The notes beneath the pieces are model-generated. The model had not been told where the DNA came from. It saw only the letters and a program-made list of their open reading frames with translations, and ran no database searches. Below are positions 20,321-31,190 of a stretch of 64,000 nt of DNA, piece after piece. The stretch is taken from contig NC_087071.1 of the NCBI RefSeq assembly GCF_963678635.1, forward strand, positions 18,725,613 through 18,789,612, given 5' to 3'. This stretch comes from Symsagittifera roscoffensis. Taxonomy: Eukaryota; Xenacoelomorpha; Acoela; Convolutidae. The position numbers and the translations under genes were made by a program. Positions within the stretch are counted from its first letter, which is position 1. Every line of letters begins with the position of its first letter.

Positions 20321-20932
20321 AGGCTACTTGTCATAATTGCTGGGTCGCTAGGAGCAATATCGATCAATTTGTACTCTATAAGGTTTGGTTTTTTGTTGCA
20401 AACAGTCTTTTTGGGTTTTTTGTATATCACGATACCCTTTTTTGCGTTTTTTTTTTTCGTTTTTCAGTTTTTGTTTAACTTTTATTAGGAATATAAATTC
20501 TGATGGAAGTAGAACTCAATTTTTAGCCCATGATCTGTAATAATTGGAAAAAACGTTTGATTGATAGTCTAACAATAACACAACTACAAAGTTTTCAGCT
20601 CGGTTCGACTGATGTATATTCTCTTTAGCTGGAAATGTAGATAAATAATTCAAAGCAAACTTTTATTGAACCTTCTTTTCAACGCCGCACCTTAGTTTTC
20701 ATTTAACTTGATTCAAATTTCTAATTGACATCTGAGGTTTTCGTTTCCTTTTGACAGCTTTCTTGTTAATTATAAAAAAGATTTGTCTATGGAAACCATG
20801 AACTTTCAGACACTTGCGCCTATTCAGTGCATAGTTTGACCTCCTAATGAGATTTTTAAAAAGAAAATTTAACCCTAACTACGCTATGCACCAGAAAATT
20901 CAGTCGGAGCCTTGAACACTGATAGAAAAAAA

Positions 20933-21136
20933 TCAGCCGTAACTCAAACAAGGAAGGATACTAAAGCAGGGTGCGGTACCGTGGGAAAACGAAAACCGCA
21001 TACAGGGCTCCTGTGGCATCAAAGTTTCAATCATGGCTCCATATACCGACATAGTCTTGCAAGGTCAAGTGTAAGCTCCGTTACATGGCGCACTGGACAC
21101 GAAATTGTTGCAGCTGCTTTTTTCTTTTTGAGCAAA
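20933..21136 (-). pseudogene. cysteine-rich coding remnant
   Basis: The minus strand reads CNNFVSSAPCNGAYT, a TGA, PCKTMSVYGAMIETLMPQEP, then CMRFSFSHGTAPCFSILPCL to a TGA at 20933. The regularly spaced cysteines suggest an extracellular disulfide-bonded domain. The GAMIE...PCMRFSFSH part is faintly reminiscent of MAM domains, but not enough to assign. The patch is GC-richer than average. A 92-codon plus-strand frame (20912-21190) overlaps and cannot be excluded as the real one. Confidence 0.25.
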
Positions 21137-21682
21137 ACATTTAGCAAGTATCTGAGTACATGGCTTAGGCCGTTTCTTTCCCAATGTTGATACTTTAATT
21201 GCCAGCCATTCAAATTGTGATCTCGCAAAGATACTTTTTAACAAATTAGCCAATGAATTTCGGCCATACAATTTTTTAAACAATTATCTGCCGTTTAGAT
21301 TTCGATAATCATAACCATTCGTAGATTTTTTTTGTCATTCAAATTACAATATTTTTAATTGTGGTCACCCATGGGGTATCGAGGATCAAATGAAACTTGG
21401 TCGGTGTAAATGTTTCATTTTTGATTTTTCAATGCACTTTTTTAGGATTGCCTTATTGGATTGCTTGGAATTGTAATCTTCTCGATTTGTATATCTCTGT
21501 CGTCAGTCCAAGCACTATGCCAACCTAAGAATGTGACCATTTCTCAACATAAAGAGGTCAAACTGTGCATTTTGTGAATCTGTATGCGGATTCCGCAACG
21601 AGGACGCGCTATTTTGTTCTTCTTTTGTTTTTTCATTTTCTTTGATCATTTCGACAAAATTTTACTATGTTTAAAAACATGT

Positions 21683-22117
21683 TTAAAGTCTCTGAAATCC
21701 AGGAACATACAGACACAAAACAGTGCGCCTCTCCAGTGCACAGTTTGGCCTCGTAATGAGTCTGTTGATTTCTCCATGATTTCTCGATGAAGTAATGAAA
21801 GCGTGACGTCGACAGGCATGGCATCGATTGAAATGCTGGTGACATATTGAACGGCAAAATTCAGTAGAAAAACCAGCCCAACTGCACAAAAAGCTCAGAT
21901 CCTGTATCCAGGATCCAATGGGGTAGATGTGATTAACAGGGGCCCAATCGCGAAGAGCGTGTGCCACCCTCATGAATCCCTGAGCTGTTGTGGCGTGACA
22001 CCTTGACAGCCAAACCAGTTGACAATACTGTCCATGGTTCTGGTTACCAAGCTGGTTGAATGGCAAAAAAACCTCCCCAATCCCTGCCACAATAAGCGCT
22101 ATAACTCTGATTATCAC
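21683..22117 (-). CDS. unidentified ORF, 144 codons
   Basis: This is the second-longest Met-start frame of the window without AT-driven composition bias. It starts with a hydrophobic stretch (MIIRVIALIVAGIGEVFLPF) that could act as a signal peptide. It continues with cysteine-, histidine- and tryptophan-containing sequence such as VNHIYPIGSWIQDLSFLCSW. A competing frame on the same strand also reads plausibly (MDSIVNWFGCQGVTPQQLRD; AVGLVFLLNFAVQYVTSISI) but has stops. The region has near-balanced base composition, so long open frames are less improbable here. No family is recognised. Confidence 0.3.
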   Translation of the reverse strand: MIIRVIALIVAGIGEVFLPFNQLGNQNHGQYCQLVWLSRCHATTAQGFMRVAHALRDWAPVNHIYPIGSWIQDLSFLCSWAGFSTEFCRSICHQHFNRCHACRRHAFITSSRNHGEINRLITRPNCALERRTVLCLYVPGFQRL

Positions 22118-22710
22118 TACTCAAAATATTCAAAAAACTCTTAGTTTTGCTTATTCTTTTTGTTGACGACGCCAGGAATTAGTCTCTTGACGATGTAGTG
22201 CCCTGGAGCTCGAATGTAATGGAGCCATCGAATGGTTCCAGTACAGTTGTACATAAAAACATAAAAATAGAGCTATATTCAATTTCAATTTGTTTTTCGT
22301 CAATCTCAAATTTACAATTCGCAACCATCGAAGTTACGCTAAGCTGCGAAGAACCAATCAATCAATTAGCTTCCGAACGTAACAAAAAAGTCGCCAATTT
22401 TTTTAGACTCATACTCAAAATGGAATAATCTTTTGACGCCACCACACTCGTAAAATTGTTTCGAAACTCTAATTTGGTCAAAAAAACACTGTTTTGGCCA
22501 ATTAAATTGCACAATAAGTCACCATTTTTGGCAATTAATTGGTATTAACAATATAATTCTTTAGTTTTTCATTTTGGTGTAGAAACTATTTTTTACACAC
22601 TTCAGCAGATAACAATCGTGTCTAAATTTTTAGTTAGTATTATTTTTTGACCAATTGAGCTGTTGCTAAGAAATAGATATTTATTTTTTAAAAGGACATG
22701 GTTGGTATGA

Positions 22711-22833
22711 GGCATTGGAGATTCATTGAACGAGTATGGAGAAGACACAAAATACCACGAAGTGTGTCCACTATCCTCCTGTCAAGTAACAAATTTTGTC
22801 AAGTATGTCAATATCGAAACAGTTACTAAAGAT
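22711..22833 (+). CDS. putative exon with strong splice donor
   Basis: After a TGA at 22708 the plus strand reads GDSLNEYGEDTKYHEVCPLS followed by SCQVTNFVKYVNIETVTKD. A consensus donor (GAT then GTAAGT at 22834) follows directly. The acidic start and C-P-L-S-S-C element are very protein-like. An alternative frame (RHWRFIERVWRRHKIPRSVS) is also open, which lowers confidence. The family is not recognised. Confidence 0.35.
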
Positions 22834-23409
22834 GTAAGTTATCCTGGTTATGGAATTTTGTTCTAACATCATAATTTGGTCGAGGTAATTGTGTTTCTTA
22901 AGTTCTTTATTCTAACGTTTCTCGTTTAAAAACCATTCTCTCCAATTGAAAAAGGAGATACCAATAAAACTCATGTTTTGACACCCAGATTTTAATAAAG
23001 GTTAAAAATTGATATGATGTTGAAGAAATCAGTATCAGTTTGAAGAAGTATCAGTTTGCCAACAGTATGGACTTTTTAATATTCTTTAATCTTGTTATGG
23101 TGGTATATGGACTAGCATAACGCTCGACTAGCATAAAAAATTAGAATCACAAATTGCTTGGAGTAGCAAGAAAATCGAACTCAAAATTCAATTCTAGTCA
23201 AATTAAAAATTTTAAATATAAATTAAACTAAGTCAAATTTTTTCACGCAATTGACAACTTTGTTGGCGGCAATCAATTGTCGTTTGATTGCTTTTGTGCT
23301 TCAATTTTTCAATTATCAGGAATGCCTAATTCAAGTTGAGAAAGTTTATGGTTGCTGCACAGTATTTCAAAGTTATGCTAGTTAATGTAGTTCATGATAC
23401 GAATTCATG

Positions 23410-24346
23410 GGGTCTAGGACTAAATCCCCCAGGATAAAATCCCCCAGGATAAAATCCCACCGGATATAATCCCCCAGGACTAAATCCCCCGTAGGACCAA
23501 ATCCCCCTAGGACAAAATCCCCCAGTTTCTAGTTTAAAATCCCCCACATTCGAATTCAACAAAACAGCGACACTAAAACTTGAATTAAAAGATGAAAGAT
23601 AATTAACAGAAAAGAAGTAGATAGATTAAAGATTAAAACTAAAAGGACAAGTTGGTATCAAATTGGTATCACACCTGGTACACTAATCGTTTTGCTGGGA
23701 CTATATCGGGTGTTAATTTGTTTATCAGTCAACATAAATTAACGTTAAATTAAGTTCAAAATCATGTTCAAAATTTCGGACCCCCCAAAATCAACATTCC
23801 GTGATCCTAGAGGTCTGAAATTTTGACACAATAAAGAGGATGGTTTTCTAGGAATTGGGGACTTCCTTTTACACCATCCTGACCCCCACCTTAGTGGAAG
23901 CGCGGGATTTTTTACCCCTAGGGGTAAATTTAACAGACCTTTACATTGATTGCACAAAATGTCATATTTGGGATTCGAACTCACGCTGAAGGAATCAACA
24001 TTGTTTTCCATTCACTTGTCGTACTGACTGGTCCACGTGGCTTATTAATTTTTGCAATCGAAGCTCATTCTTATAGGAAGTCAACTGAATGCTGGAATCT
24101 TAAAGTTGCTAAAAAGTCACGTCAAAATGGCGATGCATGTATAAATGGAAGTCAGTTCAAAACGGGATCAATAGAAACATGAAATTATATAATGTGTACA
24201 GTTTGATTTCCATTATAGTGAGTAAAATATGGGGGGGATTTTGTCCTAGGGGGATTTGTTTCTATGGGGGATTTAGTCCTGGGGGATTATAACCGGTGGG
24301 ATTTTATCCTGGGGGATTTTATCCTGGGGGATTTAGTGCCCGAGCG
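23410..24346. mobile_element. foldback DNA transposon with 9-bp target duplication
   Basis: Two inverted arms of about 115 bp (23413-23523 and 24230-24342) are more than 95% identical. Each is made of tandem GGGGGATTTAGTCCT/GGGGGATTTTATCCT units. A perfect 9-bp direct repeat, GAATTCATG, flanks the element at 23401-23409 and 24347-24355. Target duplications of 9 bp with long inverted ends are typical of Mutator-like elements, though some other superfamilies give 8-9 bp. The interior has no transposase-like frame, so it is non-autonomous. A tRNA-like segment lies inside. Confidence 0.8.
23962..24045 (-). repeat. tRNA-like segment (SINE-type head)
   Basis: On the minus strand GTGGACCAGTCAGTACG matches an internal A-box/D-arm layout. 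About 40 bp further, GTGAGTTCGAATCCCA matches the B-box/T-arm consensus almost perfectly. The intervening arm and acceptor stems do not fold as a functional tRNA, and the longer variable region is serine-tRNA-like. I read it as a tRNA-derived SINE remnant, or a decayed tRNA, inside the foldback element. The 78-codon plus-strand frame over it is not called. Confidence 0.5.
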
Positions 24347-24583
24347 GAATTCATGTTTAGATTTTTTAAGCTAATCGAGCTTCATGCTAGTCGAGTGATC
24401 ACCATTAATATGAATTTTATGTCCAAAATAATCAGATCAACAAGATTTCAGTTCAGAAGTTAACTTTTTTAATTGGACTCCATAATATTAAAAAATTAAG
24501 TAATACAAGCAAAAATGCGAAAAAAGCTGAAAATCAGATAAACCATAGTGGTTGAAGGCTTCGGTAAAGCCTATTTCACGAGC

Positions 24584-24783
24584 NNNNNNNNNNNNNNNNN
24601 NNNNNNNNNNNNNNNNNNNNNNNNNNNNNNNNNNNNNNNNNNNNNNNNNNNNNNNNNNNNNNNNNNNNNNNNNNNNNNNNNNNNNNNNNNNNNNNNNNNN
24701 NNNNNNNNNNNNNNNNNNNNNNNNNNNNNNNNNNNNNNNNNNNNNNNNNNNNNNNNNNNNNNNNNNNNNNNNNNNNNNNNNNN
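24584..24783. other. assembly gap, 200 N
   Basis: A run of exactly 200 undetermined bases is present, probably a fixed-size gap. Frames reported across it are artefacts of translating N. Sequence continuity between 24583 and 24784 cannot be assumed. Confidence 1.
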
Positions 24784-24989
24784 AATTGGAAGTCAGAAGA
24801 AATAGTTATATATTCAACAACCTAGACACGCAAAACTTCACGTCAGAAGTATCAGGCACCCAACCAATAGTTTTCAGCTTGTTTTCTATGTACCCGTATT
24901 TGTTAATGTCTTCAGAAACCTCTCATTTTTCTTATTTTTCCGAATATTTTTCCTATTATAACTTCGGGAGAAACTCTGAACTGGGTTGT

Positions 24990-25215
24990 GTTTTAGTTGT
25001 TCTTTTCTTCTTTCTATTTGTTTTCTACGCAAAATCAGGTACCATGTCTGAAAACTGGACTTTTTTAAGTGATATATCATATTAAAGCACTCTCAGTCCA
25101 GACTTAGGGATCTTTAAATATCTCCAAAAAATCCTCCCACTGTTGAGAAAAACCGATTCAAAATTTTTTTGCCTAATTCTGAGCGAGAAAAGCTAGCGAT
25201 CTTGCATTTATGCAG
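24990..25215 (+). repeat. dispersed repeat shared with the glycosyltransferase cluster
   Basis: This contains TTTTCTACGCAAAATCAGG, TACCA, an ACTGGA element, TTGAGAAAAACCG, GCGAGAAAAGCTAGCGA and CATTTATGCAG-type sequence. These match 49555-49790 and 55045-55262 in order. It indicates an interspersed element of which the upstream block of the glycosyltransferase duplications contains another copy. The stretches 24360-24583 and 25216-26352 hold no other supportable feature. Confidence 0.6.
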
Positions 25216-26352
25216 AGAAAATTACAGTAGCCTTTTTTGGTAACGTCTGATTGTTGTTCTACTAATTTTTTGAAAAAACCTAAGGCAAAATTTCTGTAGT
25301 CTGGAATCAGACTTTTGCGAATAAACATTTTAAATAAGAAAAGTAGACAATTGTTTGGGCCTTTTCACAGAAAAGTGAAATACTAATTGTTCGTCAAAAC
25401 AGAAAAACAATTCGGTAAACGATTTAATTAGTTACAATGACTTATACTAGCGCGAATATTAACAAAAAGCCACTATAATTCATTGAAATATCATACAATA
25501 ATATTCTAACCTAATTTTCCATCTTAATTCATTTCAATTGCTTATGAATATCAGCAGTTTTGAGACGAATGACATATAAACCTTTTTTGAATTAATTTTT
25601 AGACGATCGCATTGCAAAAACTTGGCTTTTCAGCTAGCATTTCTCTTAATTTTTGGGAAAAACCAACTAAATGCTCATTGATGTCCTCAAACCAAATTTC
25701 AAAAAAAAATTTTGTTTGTAAGTGAAATTGAAACACTAATGCGTGTTCTAAAAATGCCAGCTTGGATATTGGTAAATTGAAAAGCGCATACTTTTGTGCC
25801 TTTAAAGCTTAAGCGTTAGTTCAATCCAACTCACAGTTCGATCCAATTTCTTTTGAGGCAAGTTTTTTGGCATTTTAATTGCTTCTGGCAATAAAACTAG
25901 TCTGTATTTGTTCAAAGCAATCAATCAGAGATATTAAATACTTCAGAAAAATTGGTTACTTTTCCTCAAAAGAACAATTGAAATGTTTAACGTGCGAAAA
26001 AAAAATAAGAACTCTAATTTTTTTATGTTCATGCGGTTATTATTGAACTGATTTTGAATTTTTGAGAAAATGTTGAAATATTGCTGATTTATTGTCCACT
26101 TTAGTGTCCGATAGCTCCAAACTAGCGATTTTTAATAACTAATCTACTAATTTTTGTTAGAGTCATTTTATTCCCATTTACTTCGATGTCGGTACCGAAA
26201 CTGAGAAATTGAAAAACAAAACAATCTGAGTGAACGCGAATTGAAGTAAAACTGTATTGTTTTCTTGATCTCTCGATTTTTTATAAGAAAACTGTATCAT
26301 AAGCAGATTTTTGGACCTCATAAGTGACTAGCAAAAATTGTTTGGGGATTTT

Positions 26353-26565
26353 TTAAGCTGCAACCAAGCTAACGTTTAGAAAAATTTGTTTGCTCGGAAA
26401 TTGTGAAACATAACCCTTACTTGAGTCGACCAATATAGTATCAAGTCCATCTTTGCCCTCCCAGATACATCGATAATCTTTTTTGAATATATCTGACGTT
26501 CTTGCTTGAAAACTTCTTAAAACTTTGGTATTGGTCTTAAGAAACTTGTTGCATATCGGTTTCAC
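26353..26565 (-). CDS. unidentified ORF, 70 codons
   Basis: This is open on the minus strand to a TAA at 26353. The C-terminal two thirds read KKDYRCIWEGKDGLDTILVD then SSKGYVSQFPSKQIFLNVSL, a balanced, strand-forming composition. It may be a last exon beginning at an AG within the first 15 codons. No family is recognised. 26566-26904 shows nothing further. Confidence 0.32.
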   Translation of the reverse strand: MKPICNKFLKTNTKVLRSFQARTSDIFKKDYRCIWEGKDGLDTILVDSSKGYVSQFPSKQIFLNVSLVAA

Positions 26566-26904
26566 AATTTTTTCGACTGCACCTTATAAAATTCTCCTCA
26601 CAAGAATGAAGTTCTAAGTCTTTGGAATTCAACTGAATCCTATCCACAATTTTAAAAACGGACAAAAATTGTTATTATGGATTTTATACAATAAAAAATG
26701 TTAGCAAGGAGTCGATTCATTCAGACTAATTTGTCAGCATTAATTTTATCTTTACCGGTTGTATTACTTTCTGGCAAAAAACGTATTTTTTTGCTAAACA
26801 ATCAATAATAATTGAATGGAGGAGCATGATTACAATCTTTTATAATCTGTAGTCAACCTGCATTTAGTAATTAAGGGACACTTAATCTGCATTTTGTCTG
26901 TTTG

Positions 26905-27890
26905 AAAATTGTAGATAGTATAAATAGTGTAGATAAACCACATGTATGTACTTATGTACAGACTTTCTAGATTTTTTATGGCGTCAACCCGAACCGAAAA
27001 ATTTCTTTATTTCTGACTTGGAATAGATTTTATCTAATCTAAGTTTCTGGCCATAAATTTTTCGTGAAATGTTTGAATAAAGCAGCGATTTTCTTAGAAA
27101 TCGTTTTTTCCCATCTTATTTCTGAAGTTAGCTAACTCTAGGCTAATTCTAGCTAGAAAAAACTATCTTGCTGGTGCTCGAACTTGCGACCTCCCATTGT
27201 AGAGGCGGTTGTGCTATTGATATTTTCACCAGCATAATGCAGAGCAACACTTATTACAACGCGTGTTAGTTTGCGTTGCATTGCTACGGCTGTTGTGTAT
27301 ACTCGAAACATGTTTTCTTGACGCCGTCTTCTACTTGTTTGTTTGTTTGTTGAGTCCTGTTTTTCTGCAAAAATTTTTGTCGGTTTCACAAAAACGCCCA
27401 ACTGTCGACACTCTCATTATACTATACAAATTAATTTCAAAAAATGATGAAAAGGAGTCGCGGAAACCATTATGAGGCCAAACTGCGCGTTTTGTGAAAT
27501 GTGAGCCAATTCCGCAACCAAGCACAAATCAATTTTGTCGCGGGATCCACAACATTTCTTTTTGTTGATCTCCTTTGCTGTTTTTGATTCCACTGAGAAA
27601 TAGCTTAAACACCGTGTTGCTCAAAATCGCTCCAAAAACAGGCAATTTTGCGGAATCTACAACAAAAGTTTTGGATACCCCAACAAGTTTTGTGGAAACC
27701 GGAACATTTTTGCGAAATCCAGGAACAAATAGTAATATACGTGTTTAGAAAACAATTTGCACATTTTGATTGGTGTTGGCATTGAAATCAAACGAGGTAT
27801 AGTTTGAACAATATTCATGATGTATTCTGGAGTCTAGATGCGATATTCTGGCAGTTATTGCACCATATTAAAAAAATTAGCAAAGAAAGC
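26905..27890. repeat. recent segmental duplication of about 1 kb, copy 1
   Basis: This is nearly identical to 28685-29670 over about 985 bp in the same orientation, with scattered single-base differences. Short flanks are unrelated. Both copies contain a tRNA-like segment and a series of TTTTG(C/T)GGAATC(T/C)ACAACA-like phrases at about 30-bp spacing (27535-27715). Matching open frames in the two copies reflect the recent duplication and are not evidence of coding. Confidence 0.93.
27172..27235 (-). repeat. tRNA-like segment in duplication copy 1
   Basis: On the minus strand it reads GCTGGTG at one end and CACCAGC at the other, with GGAGGTCGCAAGTTCGAGCA (B-box-like) and a CCTC/GAGG hairpin between. 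The T-stem is incomplete, so it is not a functional tRNA. The second copy of the duplication carries the same segment at 28952-29015. Confidence 0.38.
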
Positions 27891-27911
27891 CTCCTACCTG
27901 TTTTTTTGTTT

Positions 27912-28006
27912 GTTGACGCCGTCTTCTACTTGTTTGTTTGTTTGTTGAGTCCTGTTTTTCTGCAAAAATTTTAGTCGGTTTCACAAAAACGCCCAACTGT
28001 CGACAT
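27912..28006. repeat. third partial copy of the 1-kb duplication
   Basis: A 95-bp segment (TTGACGCCGTCTTCTACTTG through CAACTGTCGACA) matches 27318-27412 and 29098-29192 almost exactly. It lies 500 bp from the first copy, inserted in otherwise unrelated sequence. Confidence 0.88.
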
Positions 28007-28194
28007 GCTCTTAAATATATCATTAAATAAAAACATCTGTAGAAATAGTGCGAAGAGCATATACGCTAGAAAAAACAGGCATAGTGCTAAAGCGTTTCTT
28101 TCGAGAGTATAAAATTGTTTGATTGATACCATCGCGAGTCTGTGTTGGAAATCTGCATATCTGCATAAGATCTCTGTTGAAAGTGCAAACACGA

Positions 28195-28690
28195 TTGTTC
28201 GTTTGTTCGTATCAGAGCGAAGCCTTGAAAACTCCGACTGCCTTTTAAGGTCTATGAAGCAGTAATAACATGAAAAAAATCAATATAAAAAAAATTTGTA
28301 AATAAACTGCGAGATTTTTTGTGAAAACCATCCCGCCACACGCCATATAAAGTAGAAAGTGGTAAATTTTGCTTCTAGTAACAAATCATTTATGGCAAAT
28401 AAGCTTCCTTCAACCAATTTGGAACAATTTCTAAGACGGATTAAATCTACGCTTTTGCGCTAATAGCGCGTTAACTGTCCCAAGTTGGCCAAAATAACTA
28501 TCTGTAAACCCCCATAGCATTTTCAAACCCCCATAGCATCTTAAAACTCCCATAGCATTACGAAAAATGATCACAGGTGAAACATCTTTTCAAATTTAAG
28601 CTCAGGACAACAATACCTTTTGAATGATATAAAAAAACTCCGTCAGAAATGGCTAGTCAAAAAGTCGAAATTTGTCTGAAGAAAAAAATT
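28195..28690 (+). repeat. composite of two dispersed repeats
   Basis: 28210-28280 matches 13615-13680 (CTCCGACTGCCTTTTAAGG, AGCAGTAATA). 28390-28690 matches the inverted segment at 20035-20320 and includes three direct phrases CCCCCATAGCATTTTCAAA, CCCCCATAGCATCTTAAAA and CTCCCATAGCATTACGAAA (28505-28565). No coding is seen. Confidence 0.65.
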
Positions 28691-29670
28691 GTAGATAGTA
28701 TAAAAAGTGTAGATAAACCACATGTATGTACTTATGTACAGACTTTCTAGATTTTTTATGGCGTCAACCCGAACCGAGAAATTTCTTTATTTCTGACTTG
28801 GAATAGATTTTATCTAATCTAAGTTTCTGGCCATAAATTTTTCGTGAAATGTTTAAATAAAGCAGCGATTTTCTTAGAAATTGTTATTTCCCATCTTATT
28901 TCTGAAGTTAGCTAACTCTAGGCTAATTCTAGCTAGAAAAAACTATCTTGCTGGTGCTCGAACTTGCGACCTCCCATTGTAGAGGCATTTGTGCTATTGA
29001 TATTTTCACCAGCATAATGCAGAGCAACACTTATTACAACGCGTGTTAGTTTGCGCTGCATTGCTACGGCTGTTGTGTATACTCGAAACATGCTTTCTTG
29101 ACGCCGTCTTCTACTTGTTTGTTTGTTTGTTGAGCCCTGTTTTTCTGCAAAAATTTTTGTCGGTTTCACAAAAACGCCCAACTGTCGACACTCTCATTAT
29201 ACTATACAAATTAATTTCAAAAAATGATAAAAAGGAGTCGCGGAAACCATTATGAGGCCAACCTGCGCGTTTTGTGAAATGTGAGCCAATTCCGCAACCA
29301 AGCACAAATCAATTTTGTTGCGGGATCCACAACATTTCTTTTTGTCGATCTCCTTTGCTGTTTTTGATTCCACTGAGAAATAGCTTAAACACTGTGTTGC
29401 TCAAAATCGCTCCAAAAACAGGCAATTTTGCGGAATCTACAACAAAAGTTTTGGATACCCTAACAAGTTTTGTGGAAACCGGAACACTTTTGCGAAATCC
29501 AGGAACAAATAGTAATATACGTGCTTAGAAAACATTTTGCACATTTTGGCTTGGTGTTGGCATTGAAATCAAACGAGCTATAGTTTGAACAATATTCATG
29601 ATGTATTATGGAGTCTAGATGCGATATTCTGGCAATTATTGCACCATATTATGAAAATTAGCAAGGAGAG
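28685..29670. repeat. recent segmental duplication of about 1 kb, copy 2
   Basis: This is the direct repeat of 26905-27890, about 1780 bp downstream, with only scattered substitutions. Because it immediately follows the dispersed repeat at 28390-28684, the duplication may have been mediated by that element. 29671-30690 has no supportable gene; small phrases GTCGCAAAAGTCTG recur at 29725-29835. Confidence 0.93.
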
Positions 29671-30698
29671 CCTCAGTTTTAATTAAAAGTTCAAACAAGA
29701 ATCACTTCCAAATTTGGAAATATGTCGCAAAAGTCTGTAATTGGTCACCAAAGTCTTGAAAAAAATAGCCAGATGGCCTGAAAGTTAGTCGCAGTAAATT
29801 CCAATAATTAGTCGCAAAAGTCTGGAAAAGGACGTTACATATAAGAAAACAATCTCCGATACCTAAAAATTTGCAAAAACAATTATTTCGCAAAAAACGT
29901 CTATAGCTACAAGTGTGGATGATAAAAAAGGATATTCATGCAAATCAATTTTGTGGAGCAGCCTTTCAATCTTTTAAATTTTTTTTCTGATATATGCGAC
30001 TACATTTTTTGGTTGCATGAAAATATTTGGCGAGGTTTTTCTCTAGATTATGAATTTGTTTGAGTATTTATCTGTTTACAACGAAATTTTTTGAAGAAAA
30101 AGAATGATATTTTTGATTCTTTCTTTGAATCCCCTCGGGCACAAAAATCAAAATTTTGCTTATGAGAAAACCGACAGGTTATGTGACAAGAATCCCGCAG
30201 ACAGAATATATGAGGAAACTGGCGACATAAGTCAGCTTACTTGCGTAAAACAATTATGTTTTTTGTTAACAGCTAAAAAACGTCTTCTTCGAAATCAAAA
30301 ATGTTTTTAAATATTGGACTACTTTTTAATAAACAAAAAGAAAAAAGAGAATTCTAGTTTCACAAAAAAACCATTGTGTGATTTTGTACTTTTTAAAAGA
30401 AGATTGTGTAAAGAATACGTTGAGAACTTTTCTTTTCATCCGTTTTTTCCCCAATTGGAGAAGATCTATTTAAAAGATGTTCCTAGAAACATATGAAATT
30501 TGGAAACCAAACCTCTTTTTTTCTACATATTTTTGGAACAGAAAATTTTAAAAAAAAACCTTAGACAGCATTGATAGGTTTCCCGGCAAATTCAGTTGGG
30601 ATACTTTTTTGGTCTGCAAGAGGTGGTTACCAAGAAAATGAAGTATGCGTTTGTTCCTGCTATAATCATTTAACGTTTTTGGTAGCTTTTTCTTTAAA

Positions 30699-31190
30699 GT
30701 TGCCTTAAACATTTTGATCCGTTACGAAGATGAATCTGATAAAACCAAATAAGATTAGACCAGTTTCATTTCTGATTGTTTTCGATAAAACTTGTTTTCT
30801 GTGTATTTTTTTAAGAAGACAAACAAATTTTGTCAAGAATTTCCATTTATTGAAAGCAAATCAACTTCAAATCCAGAAAAGAATAGGAATAGCAGACGTT
30901 TTAATTGAAATTACTCAAGAAGTGAGAAACGGGTGGTGATAAAAGAATGTGAGAAAAACCACAACACTTTTTCAGTCGATCATTCATCTTTTAGCAAGAA
31001 CGTAGTGTCTTGTTATTGTTTCGGAGTTCCACAGAACTCTGCGCTACGTCCGTTGCTTTTCAATTTATACAAAATTGAGCTACACCCTACTTCCACTTTT
31101 CAACACTGCCCTTTTAAGAGTGAAATTTTTTATAACAAAAATGATGCACGAAATGCACAGATAGAACAAAATAAATCATTTTTTTTCTAG
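30699..31190 (+). pseudogene. dead non-LTR retrotransposon reverse transcriptase
   Basis: Three plus-strand pieces in shifting frames match the order of LINE reverse-transcriptase motifs. VALNILIRYEDESDKTK corresponds to the strand before the RPIS motif. IRPVSFLIVFDKT, with LQIQKRIGIADVLIEITQEV after it, corresponds to the Y-R-P-[IV]-S-L-L and F-R-x-x-R-[SG]-[TI]-x-[DH]-A-L-[LI]-E-[LI] region. FGVPQNSALRPLLFNLYKIE corresponds to G-V-P-Q-G-S-x-L-G-P-L-L-F. The segment between NGW and the GVPQ block, which should carry the first catalytic aspartate, is deleted. No [FY]-x-D-D motif follows. It is therefore an inactive fragment of a Jockey/CR1/RTE-type element; the clade cannot be decided. Confidence 0.72.

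Noticed and set aside
24886-25080. 64-codon minus-strand ORF
   Set aside because: It is antisense to a dispersed repeat and K/R/N-rich from T-rich DNA.
24548-25085. 177- and 85-codon frames across the gap
   Set aside because: Most codons are N; the frame is an artefact of the 200-base gap. Only the 24990-25215 repeat is real.
27172-27235. Functional tRNA gene
   Set aside because: The B-box is present, but the T-stem is incomplete and the anticodon arm has an eight-base loop; it is called only as tRNA-like.
27153-29305. Matching ORFs in both 1-kb duplicates as evidence of coding
   Set aside because: The duplication is too recent; near-identity of the DNA alone explains the shared frames.
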